Source: Prevotellaceae bacterium (GTDB lineage: Bacteria > Bacteroidota > Bacteroidia > Bacteroidales > Bacteroidaceae). From it: DNA of 64,000 bases. The notes beneath the pieces were generated by a model. It made no database searches. It was given only the letters and a program-made list of their open reading frames with translations, and was not told the origin of the DNA. Position 1 is the first letter of the stretch. Each line of letters begins with the position of its first letter. Made by a program: the position numbers and the translations under genes. Shown piece by piece: positions 1-9,200 of this stretch. Where the stretch lies: contig JABZLB010000009.1 of NCBI GenBank assembly GCA_015256945.1, positions 1-64,000 on the forward strand, read 5' to 3'.

Positions 1-29
1 TAAGTGATTCGTTTCCTGAATTGCGGATG

Positions 30-60
30 CAAAGGTATATAGAATTTTAGATTCACGCAA
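30..60 (-). promoter_or_regulatory. Bacteroidetes-type promoter reading out of the window
   Basis: Read on the minus strand this is TTG, 20 bases, then TACCTTTG, an exact match to the Bacteroidetes TTG/TAnnTTTG pattern. It points left, so a divergently transcribed gene should lie just outside the window. That gene is not visible. Confidence 0.6.
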
Positions 61-184
61 GCTTTTTATGAGAAAAATTAAAAGAAATATCGAAATTAAT
101 CTTGTTATTGATTAAAATCAAGGATTATGATTTGTTTTTATAAGGAAAATGAAAAATTACATATTATCTTACACCTTATTATAT

Positions 185-192
185 TATATTTG
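185..192 (+). promoter_or_regulatory. -7 box upstream of the small lipoprotein gene
   Basis: TATATTTG matches the Bacteroidetes -7 consensus TAnnTTTG and lies 45 bases before the start at 237. No good TTG is seen at the -33 position, so this is a moderate call. Confidence 0.4.
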
Positions 193-236
193 CAACATTC
201 TTTTATCATGTACTTATAAACTCAACGTTATCATTT

Positions 237-746
237 ATGAATACCAAAGGTTTAATCGTCGTTTTTGTGCTTATTCTTGTTGCTGGATGTACGTCAAGCC
301 ACAGGAATTACAGCGTGAAAGAGAATTACAGCACCGCAAATGCGCCATTCGACTCTTTGATTATTCATTTCAATTATGGCGAATCGGCCCCTGATACCAT
401 CGTAGAATGGGCGCTATACAAGAATGGAGATTTAAAAAGACGCATGTGGTATGGCGGTAAATATGCCGGAGATTCGTGTAAAATACAGGTAATAAAAGGC
501 GAGAAACAGCAAACCGTTCAGCATCTTGCCCACGAATTATTCATTGCTCACTCCTGTCCCGACATCATTAAAACAAAAAGCAACCGTGTTTCTTCAGATT
601 GCGGCGAATACTGTGTCAACATATATTCGCCCGGAAAAACAGTTTATTACAATTACGATTTTGGCTACGACGTGCAGTATTCACACGAACTGCGTCAGCT
701 CATCAACCTGACCGCACCTGCTGAATACGCCAGAATAACAGAATAA
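237..746 (+). CDS. Small lipoprotein of unknown function
   Basis: The 169-residue product starts with a short hydrophobic signal segment ending in the lipobox LVAGC, with the acylated cysteine at about residue 18, so it should be a lipoprotein. The rest is soluble and shows no motif I recognise. It contains two further cysteines around residues 98 and 120, which could form a disulfide in the periplasm. It stands alone: the neighbour on the left is transcribed away from it, and on the right lies a repeat element and then the convergent ponA gene. The start at 237 is chosen because it gives the complete signal peptide and sits downstream of a -7 box; the overlapping frame from 149 has no such features. 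Function unknown. Confidence 0.7.
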   Translation: MNTKGLIVVFVLILVAGCTSSHRNYSVKENYSTANAPFDSLIIHFNYGESAPDTIVEWALYKNGDLKRRMWYGGKYAGDSCKIQVIKGEKQQTVQHLAHELFIAHSCPDIIKTKSNRVSSDCGEYCVNIYSPGKTVYYNYDFGYDVQYSHELRQLINLTAPAEYARITE

Positions 747-812
747 TTTTTCCCTTATCCTACGACAATTACAACAGACAATCTGATTATTTTAAACGTA
801 ATGTTGCCGTTT

Positions 813-898
813 GACGGCCGTCAAACTCACTATACGACGACCGTCACACCCATTGTTCGACGGCCGCCAGCAACGCTGCTGACGGCCGTCGAACAATG
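813..898. repeat. Dispersed GC-rich inverted-repeat element, copy A
   Basis: This spacer holds GACGGCCGTC, then a second block, then a strong hairpin whose arms run from CATTGTTCGACGGCCG (851-866) to CGGCCGTCGAACAATG (883-898), closing around GCAACGCTGC. The same building blocks occur in four other spacers of this window (near 21355, 28688, 35865 and 52095). It lies between two convergent genes. No coding role is seen; a terminator role is possible but there is no T-tract. Confidence 0.75.
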
Positions 899-980
899 AC
901 CTTCACGATACAATGAATGTATCAAAAGGGCGAAAACTCATCACAAAACCTTTGAAATCGGCTTACCTTACAGGTGTAAA

Positions 981-3293
981 CTATTCGTAGACATCGTCAA
1001 TACCGAATTCGCCTCCCCCGCCATCGTCTTTCGCACACGGGTTAAAGTCGGCCGGAACATCGAATGTTGCATCCGGGCGATAAGGCAGATGCGTGTCACG
1101 ATACACCTTTTTCATATAATAGGCCCATATAGGAAGCGCCATCGTTGCGCCCTGTCCCATCTGCGTCGAGTCAAAATGGATGTCGCGATCCTCACCTCCT
1201 ACCCATACGCCCGTTACCAATTGCGGTGTGAAACCCATAAACCATGCGTCGGAATTGTTGTTTGTGGTACCCGTCTTACCGCCAATTTCGCCTTTCATGT
1301 CAAACTTATAGCGCAGACGTCTGGCCGTTCCTTCGTCAACAACTGCCATCAGTTCTACCAGCATTTTATAGGCACTTGTCGAACTGATTACCTCGTTCAT
1401 GCGCGGCTGGAACTTCGCAATTACGTTGCCGTTATTATCTTCAATGCGCGTAACAAACATCGGCGAAACACGTATTCCGTTATTGGGAAACGTTGTGTAT
1501 GCGCTCACCATCTCGGCCACTGACACCTCACACGGCCCCAGACAAAGCGACATTGACGGATAAATATCGGGATTGTTGATTCCGAATTTATGAAGAATTG
1601 ACACAAACTGACTGGGATTCAGGCGGCTCATCAGATAAGCCGATATCCAGTTGTTCGATTGTGCGAGGCCCCATTTCAGCGTTACCATCTGGCCGTAACG
1701 GCGGCGATTGGCGTTACGTGGCGTCCATGGCCTTCCTGCAACCATATATGTTCTCTGCACGTTGGGGGCCAGATCGCATGGCGAAGAGCCGTTTTCCATG
1801 GCCAGAGAATACAGGAAAGGCTTGATGGTTGAACCTACCTGGCGACGTCCGCCCATCACCATGTCATACTGGAAATGCTCAAAATCGATACCGCCTACAT
1901 AGGCTTTCACCAGCCCTGTGTGCGCATCCATGCTCATAAAGCCTGCACGAAGGAACGACTTATAATAGCGGATAGAGTCGAGCGGCGTCATGGTGGTATC
2001 AACCTCACCGTGATAGGTAAATACCGACATGTCGACAGGTGTGTGGAAGGCTCGCTTTATCTCTTCGTCCGAAGCCCCTTCTTCCTTCATCGTACGGTAG
2101 CGTTCGCTCTGCGTAACCGACCGCGCCATGATTTGTTGTACCTGCTGTGCGCTCAGCTTACCGCTAAAAGGACGGTTCGGCTTATGCGCATTCTCCTTAT
2201 TAAATTCCTTTTGCAGATACTGCGCTACATGGCCATACACGGCCTCTTCAGCGTAAGTCTGCATGCGAGAATCAATGGAAGTATAAATCTTCAAACCGTC
2301 AGTGTATACATTATACGGCGTACCGTCGCGCTTTGTATTCTTTTTACACCATCCGCATAGCGGGTCGGTGGCAAACGCTATCGAGTCAATGACATACTGA
2401 CGCTGGTTCCATGCCGGGTAGTCGGCGCGCTGCGGACGGTCCATCATCATGTAACGGCGCAGGAATTCACGAAAGTAAACCGCCGTCCCGTCTTTGTGAT
2501 CGGCACGGTGAAAGTGCAGAACGATAGGCTCGGCACAGTATTTTTCGTATTCGTTCTGCGAAAGATACCCTGCCTTTAACATCTGGCCGAGCACAACATT
2601 GCGACGCTCCTTGCAGCGTTCAGGATAACGGACGGGATTAAAAAGCGAAGGATTTTTACACAAACCGATAAGCAAAGCCGATTCGGTTACGGTTAAATTG
2701 CGCGGCTCTTTATTAAAATAGGTGTTGGCAGCCGTCTTAATTCCCACTGCCCCATGCAGGAAATCGAAGTAGTTTAAGTAAAGCGCAATAATTTCTTCCT
2801 TGGTAAATTTACGCTCCAGTTTGATGGCCGTCACCCATTCAATAGGCTTCTGGAGCATGCGTCGTGAGGCTGATTTGGCCGGATTGGAATAAAGCTGCTT
2901 GGCAAGCTGCTGTGTAATGGTACTGCCTCCGCCCGCACTTGCCTGGCCAAAAAGCCCGCGCTTCACGATAGCGCGCGTCAGGGCGATGAAGTCGATACCC
3001 GAGTGTTCGTAGAAGCGCACGTCCTCGGTAGCTACCAATGCCTGCACAAGGTAGGGCGAAAGATTAGAATAAGGAATGGGAATACGGTTGGCGCGGTCGA
3101 CGTTATATGTACCTATAATTTTACCGTCTGCGGAGAAAACCTGCGACGCCGACTTGCTAATGGGGTTCTGAAGATTCTCTATATCGGGCGAGTATCCTAC
3201 GATACCAAACCATATTAAGAAAAAGAAAATAGCAACAATACCGATGCCTGTTACTAAAATTGCCCACAAAACTTTGATGAAAGACTTTCTCAT
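981..3293 (-). CDS. ponA: Penicillin-binding protein 1A, bifunctional peptidoglycan synthase
   Basis: Class A PBP that polymerises lipid II and cross-links the peptides, anchored in the inner membrane. The start is placed at the ATG at 3293, giving 770 residues: it precedes a basic stretch and one transmembrane helix, and the 40 residues further upstream lie largely upstream of the predicted promoter at 3320-3327. The glycosyltransferase domain shows TEDVRFYEHSGID with the catalytic Glu of the EDxxFxxHxG motif and GGSTITQQLAKQL. The transpeptidase domain has the nucleophile motif STIKPF, the SNN motif (AQSNNWI) and KTGT (GGKTGTTNNNSDAW). All three penicillin-binding motifs are intact. It is divergent from pyrB, 119 bases away. 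Family assignment is firm; the exact symbol (ponA/mrcA) is by convention. Confidence 0.95.
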   Translation of the reverse strand: MRKSFIKVLWAILVTGIGIVAIFFFLIWFGIVGYSPDIENLQNPISKSASQVFSADGKIIGTYNVDRANRIPIPYSNLSPYLVQALVATEDVRFYEHSGIDFIALTRAIVKRGLFGQASAGGGSTITQQLAKQLYSNPAKSASRRMLQKPIEWVTAIKLERKFTKEEIIALYLNYFDFLHGAVGIKTAANTYFNKEPRNLTVTESALLIGLCKNPSLFNPVRYPERCKERRNVVLGQMLKAGYLSQNEYEKYCAEPIVLHFHRADHKDGTAVYFREFLRRYMMMDRPQRADYPAWNQRQYVIDSIAFATDPLCGWCKKNTKRDGTPYNVYTDGLKIYTSIDSRMQTYAEEAVYGHVAQYLQKEFNKENAHKPNRPFSGKLSAQQVQQIMARSVTQSERYRTMKEEGASDEEIKRAFHTPVDMSVFTYHGEVDTTMTPLDSIRYYKSFLRAGFMSMDAHTGLVKAYVGGIDFEHFQYDMVMGGRRQVGSTIKPFLYSLAMENGSSPCDLAPNVQRTYMVAGRPWTPRNANRRRYGQMVTLKWGLAQSNNWISAYLMSRLNPSQFVSILHKFGINNPDIYPSMSLCLGPCEVSVAEMVSAYTTFPNNGIRVSPMFVTRIEDNNGNVIAKFQPRMNEVISSTSAYKMLVELMAVVDEGTARRLRYKFDMKGEIGGKTGTTNNNSDAWFMGFTPQLVTGVWVGGEDRDIHFDSTQMGQGATMALPIWAYYMKKVYRDTHLPYRPDATFDVPADFNPCAKDDGGGGEFGIDDVYE

Positions 3294-3319
3294 CGCTTTA
3301 AAAATCCGTTTTATTTCTG

Positions 3320-3327
3320 CAAAAATA
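3320..3327 (-). promoter_or_regulatory. -7 box for ponA
   Basis: On the minus strand this reads TATTTTTG, matching TAnnTTTG. Transcription would begin near 3313, some 20 bases before the ATG at 3293, which supports the shorter start of ponA. The -33 TTG is not clear. Confidence 0.45.
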
Positions 3328-3412
3328 CTACTTTTCTGCCGAAATAACAGCAGTATATAGAAATTATTAAGTAACTTAGCAGACAGAATCGAAACCATCA
3401 AACAAAGCTTCA

Positions 3413-4369
3413 ATGCAGAAACATAATTTTGTTACGATTGCCGATTTGACCAAAGACCAGTTGCTGTATCTCATTGAGATGGCACAGGAATTTGAAAGAC
3501 ATCCTAACAGAGCGTTGCTCGAAGGCAAGGTTGTAGCCACGCTTTTTTTTGAACCTTCCACCCGTACCCAACTTAGTTTTCAAACCGCTGCCAATCGTTT
3601 AGGTGCGCGCGTTATCGGCTTCTCCGATGCCAAAACCTCAAGCACCACCAAGGGCGAAACGCTGAAAGACACCATCCTGATGGTGAGCAACTACGCCGAC
3701 GTTATCGTCATGCGCCACTTTATTGAGGGGGCAGCCCAATACGCCAGCGAAGTAGCGCCGGTACCTGTTGTCAATGCCGGCGATGGTGCACATATGCACC
3801 CGTCGCAGTGTTTGCTCGATATTTACTCGATTTACAAGACACAAGGCACGCTCGAAAACCTGAATATCTATCTGGTCGGCGACCTGAAATATGGCCGTAC
3901 AGTGCATTCGCTCATCACCGCCATGAGGCATTTCAACCCTACTTTCCATTTTATTGCTCCGCAAGAACTTGCCATGCCCGACGAGTATAAGCTTTATTGC
4001 AAGGAACACCATATCAATTTTGTTGAGCATACCAGCTTTACTGAGGACGAAATAAGAGATGCTGACATACTTTATATGACACGTGTTCAGAAAGAACGCT
4101 TCTCAGACCTGATGGAGTATGAGCGCGTAAAGAACGTCTATATCCTGCGCAACGACATGCTGAAAGGTGCAAAACCCAATATGAAAATTATGCACCCGCT
4201 GCCACGTGTAAACGAAATAGCCTATGATGTAGACGACAGTGAGCACGCCTATTACATACAACAGGCCAGGAACGGCCTCTTTGCCCGCGAAGCAATATAC
4301 AGCTATTGCTTAGGCATTACGCTCGACGATATTAAAAACGATACAACCATCATCAACTCAAAGTTCTGA
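3413..4369 (+). CDS. pyrB: Aspartate carbamoyltransferase catalytic subunit
   Basis: Catalyses the committed step of pyrimidine synthesis, joining carbamoyl phosphate and aspartate to give carbamoyl aspartate. The 318-residue length is normal for the catalytic chain. The carbamoyl-phosphate loop FFEPSTRTQLSF is present around residues 45-57, the mobile lysine loop SSTTKGET around 80-87, and HPSQCLLDIYSI and the aspartate-binding MHPLPRVNEI later. The regulatory chain pyrI follows 31 bases downstream, so the enzyme is expected to form the E. coli-type c6r6 holoenzyme with nucleotide control. No leader peptide or attenuator is seen upstream. Confidence 0.97.
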   Translation: MQKHNFVTIADLTKDQLLYLIEMAQEFERHPNRALLEGKVVATLFFEPSTRTQLSFQTAANRLGARVIGFSDAKTSSTTKGETLKDTILMVSNYADVIVMRHFIEGAAQYASEVAPVPVVNAGDGAHMHPSQCLLDIYSIYKTQGTLENLNIYLVGDLKYGRTVHSLITAMRHFNPTFHFIAPQELAMPDEYKLYCKEHHINFVEHTSFTEDEIRDADILYMTRVQKERFSDLMEYERVKNVYILRNDMLKGAKPNMKIMHPLPRVNEIAYDVDDSEHAYYIQQARNGLFAREAIYSYCLGITLDDIKNDTTIINSKF

Positions 4370-4400
4370 AAAGAGCCTGCAAGAAAAACATATCAACACC

Positions 4401-4856
4401 ATGGGAAAGAAAGAATTACAGGTTGCCGCCATCGAAAACGGCACTGTTATCGACCATATTCCGGCCGAAAGAACATATCAGGTAGCCCGCCTGCTCGAGC
4501 TTGAGACACTCGGCTTACCTGTAACCATCGGTTTCAACCTGCCGTCGAGGAAATTAGGTAAAAAGGGAATCATCAAAATTACAGATAAGTTTTTCACCGA
4601 CGAAGAGATGAGCAAACTGTCGGTTGTAGCTCCAAAGGTTGTTCTAAACATCATAAAAGACTATGAAGTTGTAGAAAAAAAGACCGTTGAGACACCCGAT
4701 GAGCTTCATGGAATTATAAAATGTAACAACCCGAAATGTATTACCAACAACGAGCCTATGCACACCCACTTCACGGTTGTAGACAAGCTTCACGGTATTG
4801 TTAAATGCCATTACTGTGACAAAGAGCAGTATATGAACATGGTAAAATTAGTGTAA
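4401..4856 (+). CDS. pyrI: Aspartate carbamoyltransferase regulatory subunit
   Basis: Binds nucleotide effectors and holds the catalytic trimers together. The 151-residue protein has an N-terminal allosteric domain and a C-terminal zinc domain whose four ligands are visible as Cys108, Cys113, Cys136 and Cys139 (CNNPKC and CHYC). All four zinc ligands are intact, so assembly with PyrB is expected. It follows pyrB with a 31-base gap and precedes glyA by about 40 bases, with no terminator between, so the three genes probably share a transcript. Confidence 0.96.
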   Translation: MGKKELQVAAIENGTVIDHIPAERTYQVARLLELETLGLPVTIGFNLPSRKLGKKGIIKITDKFFTDEEMSKLSVVAPKVVLNIIKDYEVVEKKTVETPDELHGIIKCNNPKCITNNEPMHTHFTVVDKLHGIVKCHYCDKEQYMNMVKLV

Positions 4857-4897
4857 ACCTTTTATTTTATACCACCCACTTAACAACATTGAAACGT

Positions 4898-6178
4898 ATG
4901 GAAAGAGACTCTATGATTTTTGGGCTCATTGAACAGGAGCATCAGCGTCAGCTTCGAGGCATGGAACTCATCGCCTCTGAGAACTTTGTCAGCGACGAAG
5001 TCATGCAGGCCATGGGCAGTTACCTTACTAATAAATATGCCGAAGGCCTGCCGGGCAAGCGCTATTATGGCGGTTGTCAGGTAGTTGATGAGGTAGAACG
5101 CCTTGCCATTGAGCGTGTAAAGCAGCTGTTTGGTGCCGAATTTGCCAATGTTCAACCCCATTCAGGTGCACAGGCTAACCAGGCAGTGTTCCTCGCTGTG
5201 CTCAATCCCGGTGACACATTTATGGGTCTTGACCTCGACCATGGCGGGCATTTGTCGCACGGCAGCGAGGTAAACACCTCGGGACTCCTCTACCATCATA
5301 TAGGCTACACGCTGAACCGTGAAACAGGATGCGTTGATTACGATGCAATGGAAGAGCTGGCTTTGCAGCACAAACCAAAGCTGATTATCGGCGGTGGCTC
5401 TGCTTACAGCCGTGAATGGGACTATGAACGCATGCGCAGGATAGCTGACAAGGTGGGTGCTTTGCTGATGATTGACATGGCCCATCCGGCAGGATTGATA
5501 GCAGCCGGCCTGCTAAAGAACCCTGTAAAATATGCTCATATCGTTACCACTACAACGCACAAAACACTGCGTGGGCCGCGTGGAGGCGTTATCATGATGG
5601 GTAAAGACTTTGACAATCCATGGGGATTAACCAATAAAAAGGGCGAATTGAAGAAGATGAGCCAGCTGCTTAACTCGGCCGTTTTCCCGGGAATACAAGG
5701 CGGTCCGCTCGAACATGTTATTGCAGGTAAGGCTGTGGGCTTTTACGAAAACCTGCAACCTTCATGGAAAGACTACGCCATGCAGGTAAAAACAAATGCT
5801 GCTGTGCTGGCCCAATCGCTGATTGAACACGGCTTCAGCATTGTAAGCGGTGGCACAGATAACCATTCTATGCTTCTCGACCTGCGCCAGAAATATCCCG
5901 ATTTAACCGGAAAGGTTGCTGAAAATGCACTTGTCGCAGCTGATATTACCGTGAACAAAAATAAAGTTCCTTTTGATGAGCGCAGCGCTTTCCAAACATC
6001 TGGTATCCGTTTGGGTACGGCAGCTATGACCACTCGCGGTGCAAAGGAAGACCTGATGCGCTTAGTAGCTGAACTGATTGATGAAGTGTTGTCCGACCCC
6101 GAGAACGAAAAGGTGATTAGTAACGTACGCGAAAAGGTGAACACCACAATGAAAAACTATCCGTTATTTGCTTATTAA
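4898..6178 (+). CDS. glyA: Serine hydroxymethyltransferase
   Basis: PLP enzyme that converts serine and tetrahydrofolate to glycine and 5,10-methylene-THF, feeding one-carbon units to purine, thymidylate and formyl-Met synthesis. The 426-residue length is typical. The signature TTTTHKTLRGPRGG is present with the Schiff-base lysine at about residue 222, and ELIASENFVS and GKRYYGGC near the N terminus are family hallmarks. I prefer the ATG at 4898 to an in-frame TTG at 4889. It is the last gene before a strong terminator at 6221, so it likely ends the pyrB-pyrI transcript. Confidence 0.97.
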   Translation: MERDSMIFGLIEQEHQRQLRGMELIASENFVSDEVMQAMGSYLTNKYAEGLPGKRYYGGCQVVDEVERLAIERVKQLFGAEFANVQPHSGAQANQAVFLAVLNPGDTFMGLDLDHGGHLSHGSEVNTSGLLYHHIGYTLNRETGCVDYDAMEELALQHKPKLIIGGGSAYSREWDYERMRRIADKVGALLMIDMAHPAGLIAAGLLKNPVKYAHIVTTTTHKTLRGPRGGVIMMGKDFDNPWGLTNKKGELKKMSQLLNSAVFPGIQGGPLEHVIAGKAVGFYENLQPSWKDYAMQVKTNAAVLAQSLIEHGFSIVSGGTDNHSMLLDLRQKYPDLTGKVAENALVAADITVNKNKVPFDERSAFQTSGIRLGTAAMTTRGAKEDLMRLVAELIDEVLSDPENEKVISNVREKVNTTMKNYPLFAY

Positions 6179-6220
6179 GCCGTATAACCAAACGGTAACA
6201 TACACCTTAATATATAATAA

Positions 6221-6272
6221 ACAAGGATGCAGAAGGAAGAATTATTCTCCTCTGCATCCTTGTTTTTTTATG
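6221..6272. terminator. Rho-independent terminator after glyA
   Basis: Perfect 13-base stem ACAAGGATGCAGA (6221-6233) with TCTGCATCCTTGT (6251-6263), followed by a run of seven T on the plus strand. The other side is A/T-rich too, so it may also stop transcripts from rmuC coming the other way. Confidence 0.85.
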
Positions 6273-6333
6273 TGTCTAAAAAGCTGTTATCCGCTCTGTA
6301 CTTTTATTTTTAAACGTTTTAAAAACAAACAGG

Positions 6334-7695
6334 CTAATCTTCTTCAATGCCAAACTGTGCCTCCGGTATCGGTTGGTTGGCAGCTTCCTTAACACCAAGG
6401 GTCTTCAATTCGTTGGCTTTCTGAACAATGCTTTGCCTGCCCGTGTAAGCTTTATTATAGGCTTCGTCATAATCTTTGCTTAAAACATCAATGTCTTTCT
6501 TCACTTTATCGAAGCGTTTAATAAATTCTCCCACGCGCTTCAGCAGCTCTTCGGCCAGTCCGTACACCCGTTGCTGATTCTCAGTTTGTGTATATTGACG
6601 CCATGCTATTTCTATCATCTTCAGTATTGCCATCAAATTCTGCTGCGAAGTGATAAATACTTTCCGCTCGAAAGCATCGTTCCACAGTTTCTTATCCGTC
6701 GCCATTGCCAGCTGTAAAGCCCCTTCGTGCGGTACAAACATGATGACAAAGTCAATAGCATGGCGCGGTGGCTTGACATAACTACTGTAATCTTTCTTTG
6801 CCAGATTGGTGAATTGGGTGCGCACGCTGCGCACAAGGTCGTCGGCATACTTCTTTTTTAATGCATCGTTTTCACAATTAACGTATTCATAATACGATTC
6901 AATTGACATTTTCGAATCGACGATAACGTCTTCATTTTTCGGGTAATGCAACACCACATCAGGTATCATTCGCCGTCCGCTTTCATCGTTCATCAGCACG
7001 TTTCCCTGCGCATCGGTAAGCGTTTGCTGTACATCATAATTGATGCCTTCCCTGAAACCGTTCTGCTCTAAAATCTCTGTGAGGATAAGTTCACCCCAGT
7101 TTCCCTGTATTTTATTGCCGCCGCGCATCACGTTTGTCAGCCTCGTAGCCGTTACATCCATCTTTTCGGTCTGTTCAGCCATGGCACGAAGCTGTTCCGA
7201 CAACGACGCCGTGCTCCTTGCAGTTTCCTGATTTGTTTTGCTGATGGCATCGTGAAGCTTGTTTAGATTATCATTTAAAGGTGTCGTCAATGTGCGCATT
7301 GATTCGTTATTTGTCGACTTTAACTCATCTGAAGTCTTGCTTAAAACCTTTGTCGCAAGGTTCTGAAACTGTTCCTTTACCGTTTCAAGCTGTGCATCAA
7401 ACTGTTCTTTTCGATGCTTAGCCTCATCATCATGCCGGCGTTGTTCGGCTTCAAGCTCCGTTTTAAAACGGCCTGAGTTCACTTTCTCTTCGGTTAATTG
7501 TTTCTGCAAATCCTCAACTTTCTTTCGACAGTCTTCCAACAATCGCTGCACCTCCTCTTTGGCAAGAGTTTCTGCCGACGTTTGTTGGCGAGCCAGAAGC
7601 AATTCTGATTCAACACTCTTTTTTTGGTTTTGTACCCAGAAGAAGGCTATAATGAAACCAACAATAAAGCCAATTAATAGAAAAACAATACTCAT
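6334..7695 (-). CDS. rmuC: RmuC family protein, putative nuclease limiting recombination
   Basis: The 453-residue protein starts with one transmembrane helix (residues 2-20), followed by a long coiled coil of roughly residues 20-190, then the conserved RmuC domain. Recognisable segments are MRGGNKIQGNWGELILTEIL, DVVLHYP and VIVDSKMSIESYY, which fit the restriction-endonuclease-like fold proposed for the family. E. coli RmuC suppresses recombination at inverted repeats. That is suggestive in a genome carrying many inverted-repeat elements, but any link is speculation. It is convergent with glyA and separated from the MATE gene upstream by 41 bases. Confidence 0.92.
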   Translation of the reverse strand: MSIVFLLIGFIVGFIIAFFWVQNQKKSVESELLLARQQTSAETLAKEEVQRLLEDCRKKVEDLQKQLTEEKVNSGRFKTELEAEQRRHDDEAKHRKEQFDAQLETVKEQFQNLATKVLSKTSDELKSTNNESMRTLTTPLNDNLNKLHDAISKTNQETARSTASLSEQLRAMAEQTEKMDVTATRLTNVMRGGNKIQGNWGELILTEILEQNGFREGINYDVQQTLTDAQGNVLMNDESGRRMIPDVVLHYPKNEDVIVDSKMSIESYYEYVNCENDALKKKYADDLVRSVRTQFTNLAKKDYSSYVKPPRHAIDFVIMFVPHEGALQLAMATDKKLWNDAFERKVFITSQQNLMAILKMIEIAWRQYTQTENQQRVYGLAEELLKRVGEFIKRFDKVKKDIDVLSKDYDEAYNKAYTGRQSIVQKANELKTLGVKEAANQPIPEAQFGIEED

Positions 7696-7736
7696 ATTTC
7701 TTTTCGTTTTAAATACAATAATAAGCCCTTAACTAC

Positions 7737-9068
7737 CTAAAAACCGTACTTTCGTTGCAGATATATCTTCTGCACAGCACCTCGCATAGCTAAATAAACA
7801 ACAAAAGCCAGCCATAAAATGTGGTTTACAGGCACATCATTCCAAAGGGCTTGTACACCCTCGCCAAGCAAAAGTATGACAAAAAAAACTGTGGTTGATA
7901 CGGCTGACGATAATAACATACCTTTCGTTGCAGTCATTCCGATGAATATTCCATCATAAATGAAGGCTGCTACCCCTGCTAAAGGAATAAGCCAAACCCA
8001 AAAAAGATATTGCTTTGAGGCTGTAATAACATCGGCATTATTTGTCAACAGGTTAAGAAAAACAGATGAAAACAATATGTATAACAACATAAAAGCTCCA
8101 CACATCCATCCGCCCCAATGATTGAGAAGCCTGTTAACAAGCTGCTTCAACCCTGTACTGTCACCAGCTCCGTAGAACTTTCCTGCCAGTGCTTCGCCTG
8201 CAAAGGCAAAGCCGTCCATCACATAGCTCATCAAAGTATAGAATGTAAGCAGCAGCGTGTTGACGGCAAGCACCATATCTCCCTGCCTTGCACCGGCAGA
8301 AGTAAAGCATAAATTAACGCTCACCAAGCATAAAGTGCGCAGGAAAATATCTCTGTTTACCGTGAAAAAACTACGCCATGACAACTTTTTGTCACCGTCA
8401 TATTTCTTCCTCGACTGGGGTAACGTGTGTAATTTACGCCATAGAAGTATCATGGCAAGGAAGAAACCGCTCCACTGTGCCGCCAATGTTCCTGCGGCAA
8501 CACCTTCTATTTTCATTCCCAGGCCATAAACAAAACCAAGTGAACACACGATATTCACGATATTCTGAAATATAGCAACTACCATCGGTATCTTCGTTGT
8601 CTGCATACCTATAAACCAGCCATTCAGGCTGTAAAGCCCGAGCATGGCGGGTGCTCCCCATATAACTATACTGAAATAAGTGTGTGCAAGGGGCCACACT
8701 TGCACTGAAGGATGAATTAATTCAAGCGCTATCCATCCTAAGGGAAGTTGAAAAAGCAAAAACGTTATTGCAATAACCATGGCCAATAAAACCGACCGCT
8801 TCAGGAGTTTACGTACATCATAATAATCTTCACGCCCTAAAGCCTGCGACGTCATGCCACTTGTTCCCATACGCAAAAAGCCCATTAACCAATAAATAAT
8901 ATTGAAAATGGTGCTTCCTACCGATATAGCCGCAATATAACGCTCGGAGCCAAGATGACCCACAATGGCTAAATCGACAAGTCCCAACAGAGGTACAGTG
9001 ATGTTACTCACTATGGAAGGGAGGGCAAGACGCATGATTTCGCGATCGCTTTGTTTCATCATAAACAT
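7737..9068 (-). CDS. MATE family multidrug efflux transporter, DinF-like
   Basis: A 443-residue integral membrane protein with about twelve hydrophobic segments in two halves, matching the MATE family of Na+ or H+ coupled exporters. The N-terminal half begins with SDREIMRLALPSIVSNITVP and PLLGLVDLAIVGHLGS, both typical of the DinF branch. The -7 box at 9080-9087 places the transcript start near 9073. That leaves almost no leader before the ATG at 9068, so the in-frame ATGs at 9062 and 9059 are possible alternatives. Substrate unknown. It likely shares a transcript with rmuC (41-base gap). Confidence 0.9.
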   Translation of the reverse strand: MFMMKQSDREIMRLALPSIVSNITVPLLGLVDLAIVGHLGSERYIAAISVGSTIFNIIYWLMGFLRMGTSGMTSQALGREDYYDVRKLLKRSVLLAMVIAITFLLFQLPLGWIALELIHPSVQVWPLAHTYFSIVIWGAPAMLGLYSLNGWFIGMQTTKIPMVVAIFQNIVNIVCSLGFVYGLGMKIEGVAAGTLAAQWSGFFLAMILLWRKLHTLPQSRKKYDGDKKLSWRSFFTVNRDIFLRTLCLVSVNLCFTSAGARQGDMVLAVNTLLLTFYTLMSYVMDGFAFAGEALAGKFYGAGDSTGLKQLVNRLLNHWGGWMCGAFMLLYILFSSVFLNLLTNNADVITASKQYLFWVWLIPLAGVAAFIYDGIFIGMTATKGMLLSSAVSTTVFFVILLLGEGVQALWNDVPVNHILWLAFVVYLAMRGAVQKIYLQRKYGF

Positions 9069-9079
9069 GGTATGGCATA

Positions 9080-9087
9080 CAAAGGTA
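9080..9087 (-). promoter_or_regulatory. -7 box for the MATE gene
   Basis: Minus-strand TACCTTTG, an exact match to TAnnTTTG, just upstream of the MATE start codons. It is back to back with the plus-strand box at 9164. Confidence 0.5.
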
Positions 9088-9163
9088 CGAAAACTAAGGC
9101 CGAGTAAAAAGGAAAAAACAAACTGTTTTCTTGTTTTTCTTACTTTATATTACCTTAAATTTG

Positions 9164-9171
9164 TAATTTTG
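9164..9171 (+). promoter_or_regulatory. -7 box for the membrane-anchored protein gene at 9201
   Basis: TAATTTTG matches TAnnTTTG and lies 30 bases before the ATG at 9201. No clear TTG at -33. Confidence 0.5.
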
Positions 9172-9200
9172 CGACATCTTTATTAAGGCATTATTGTATC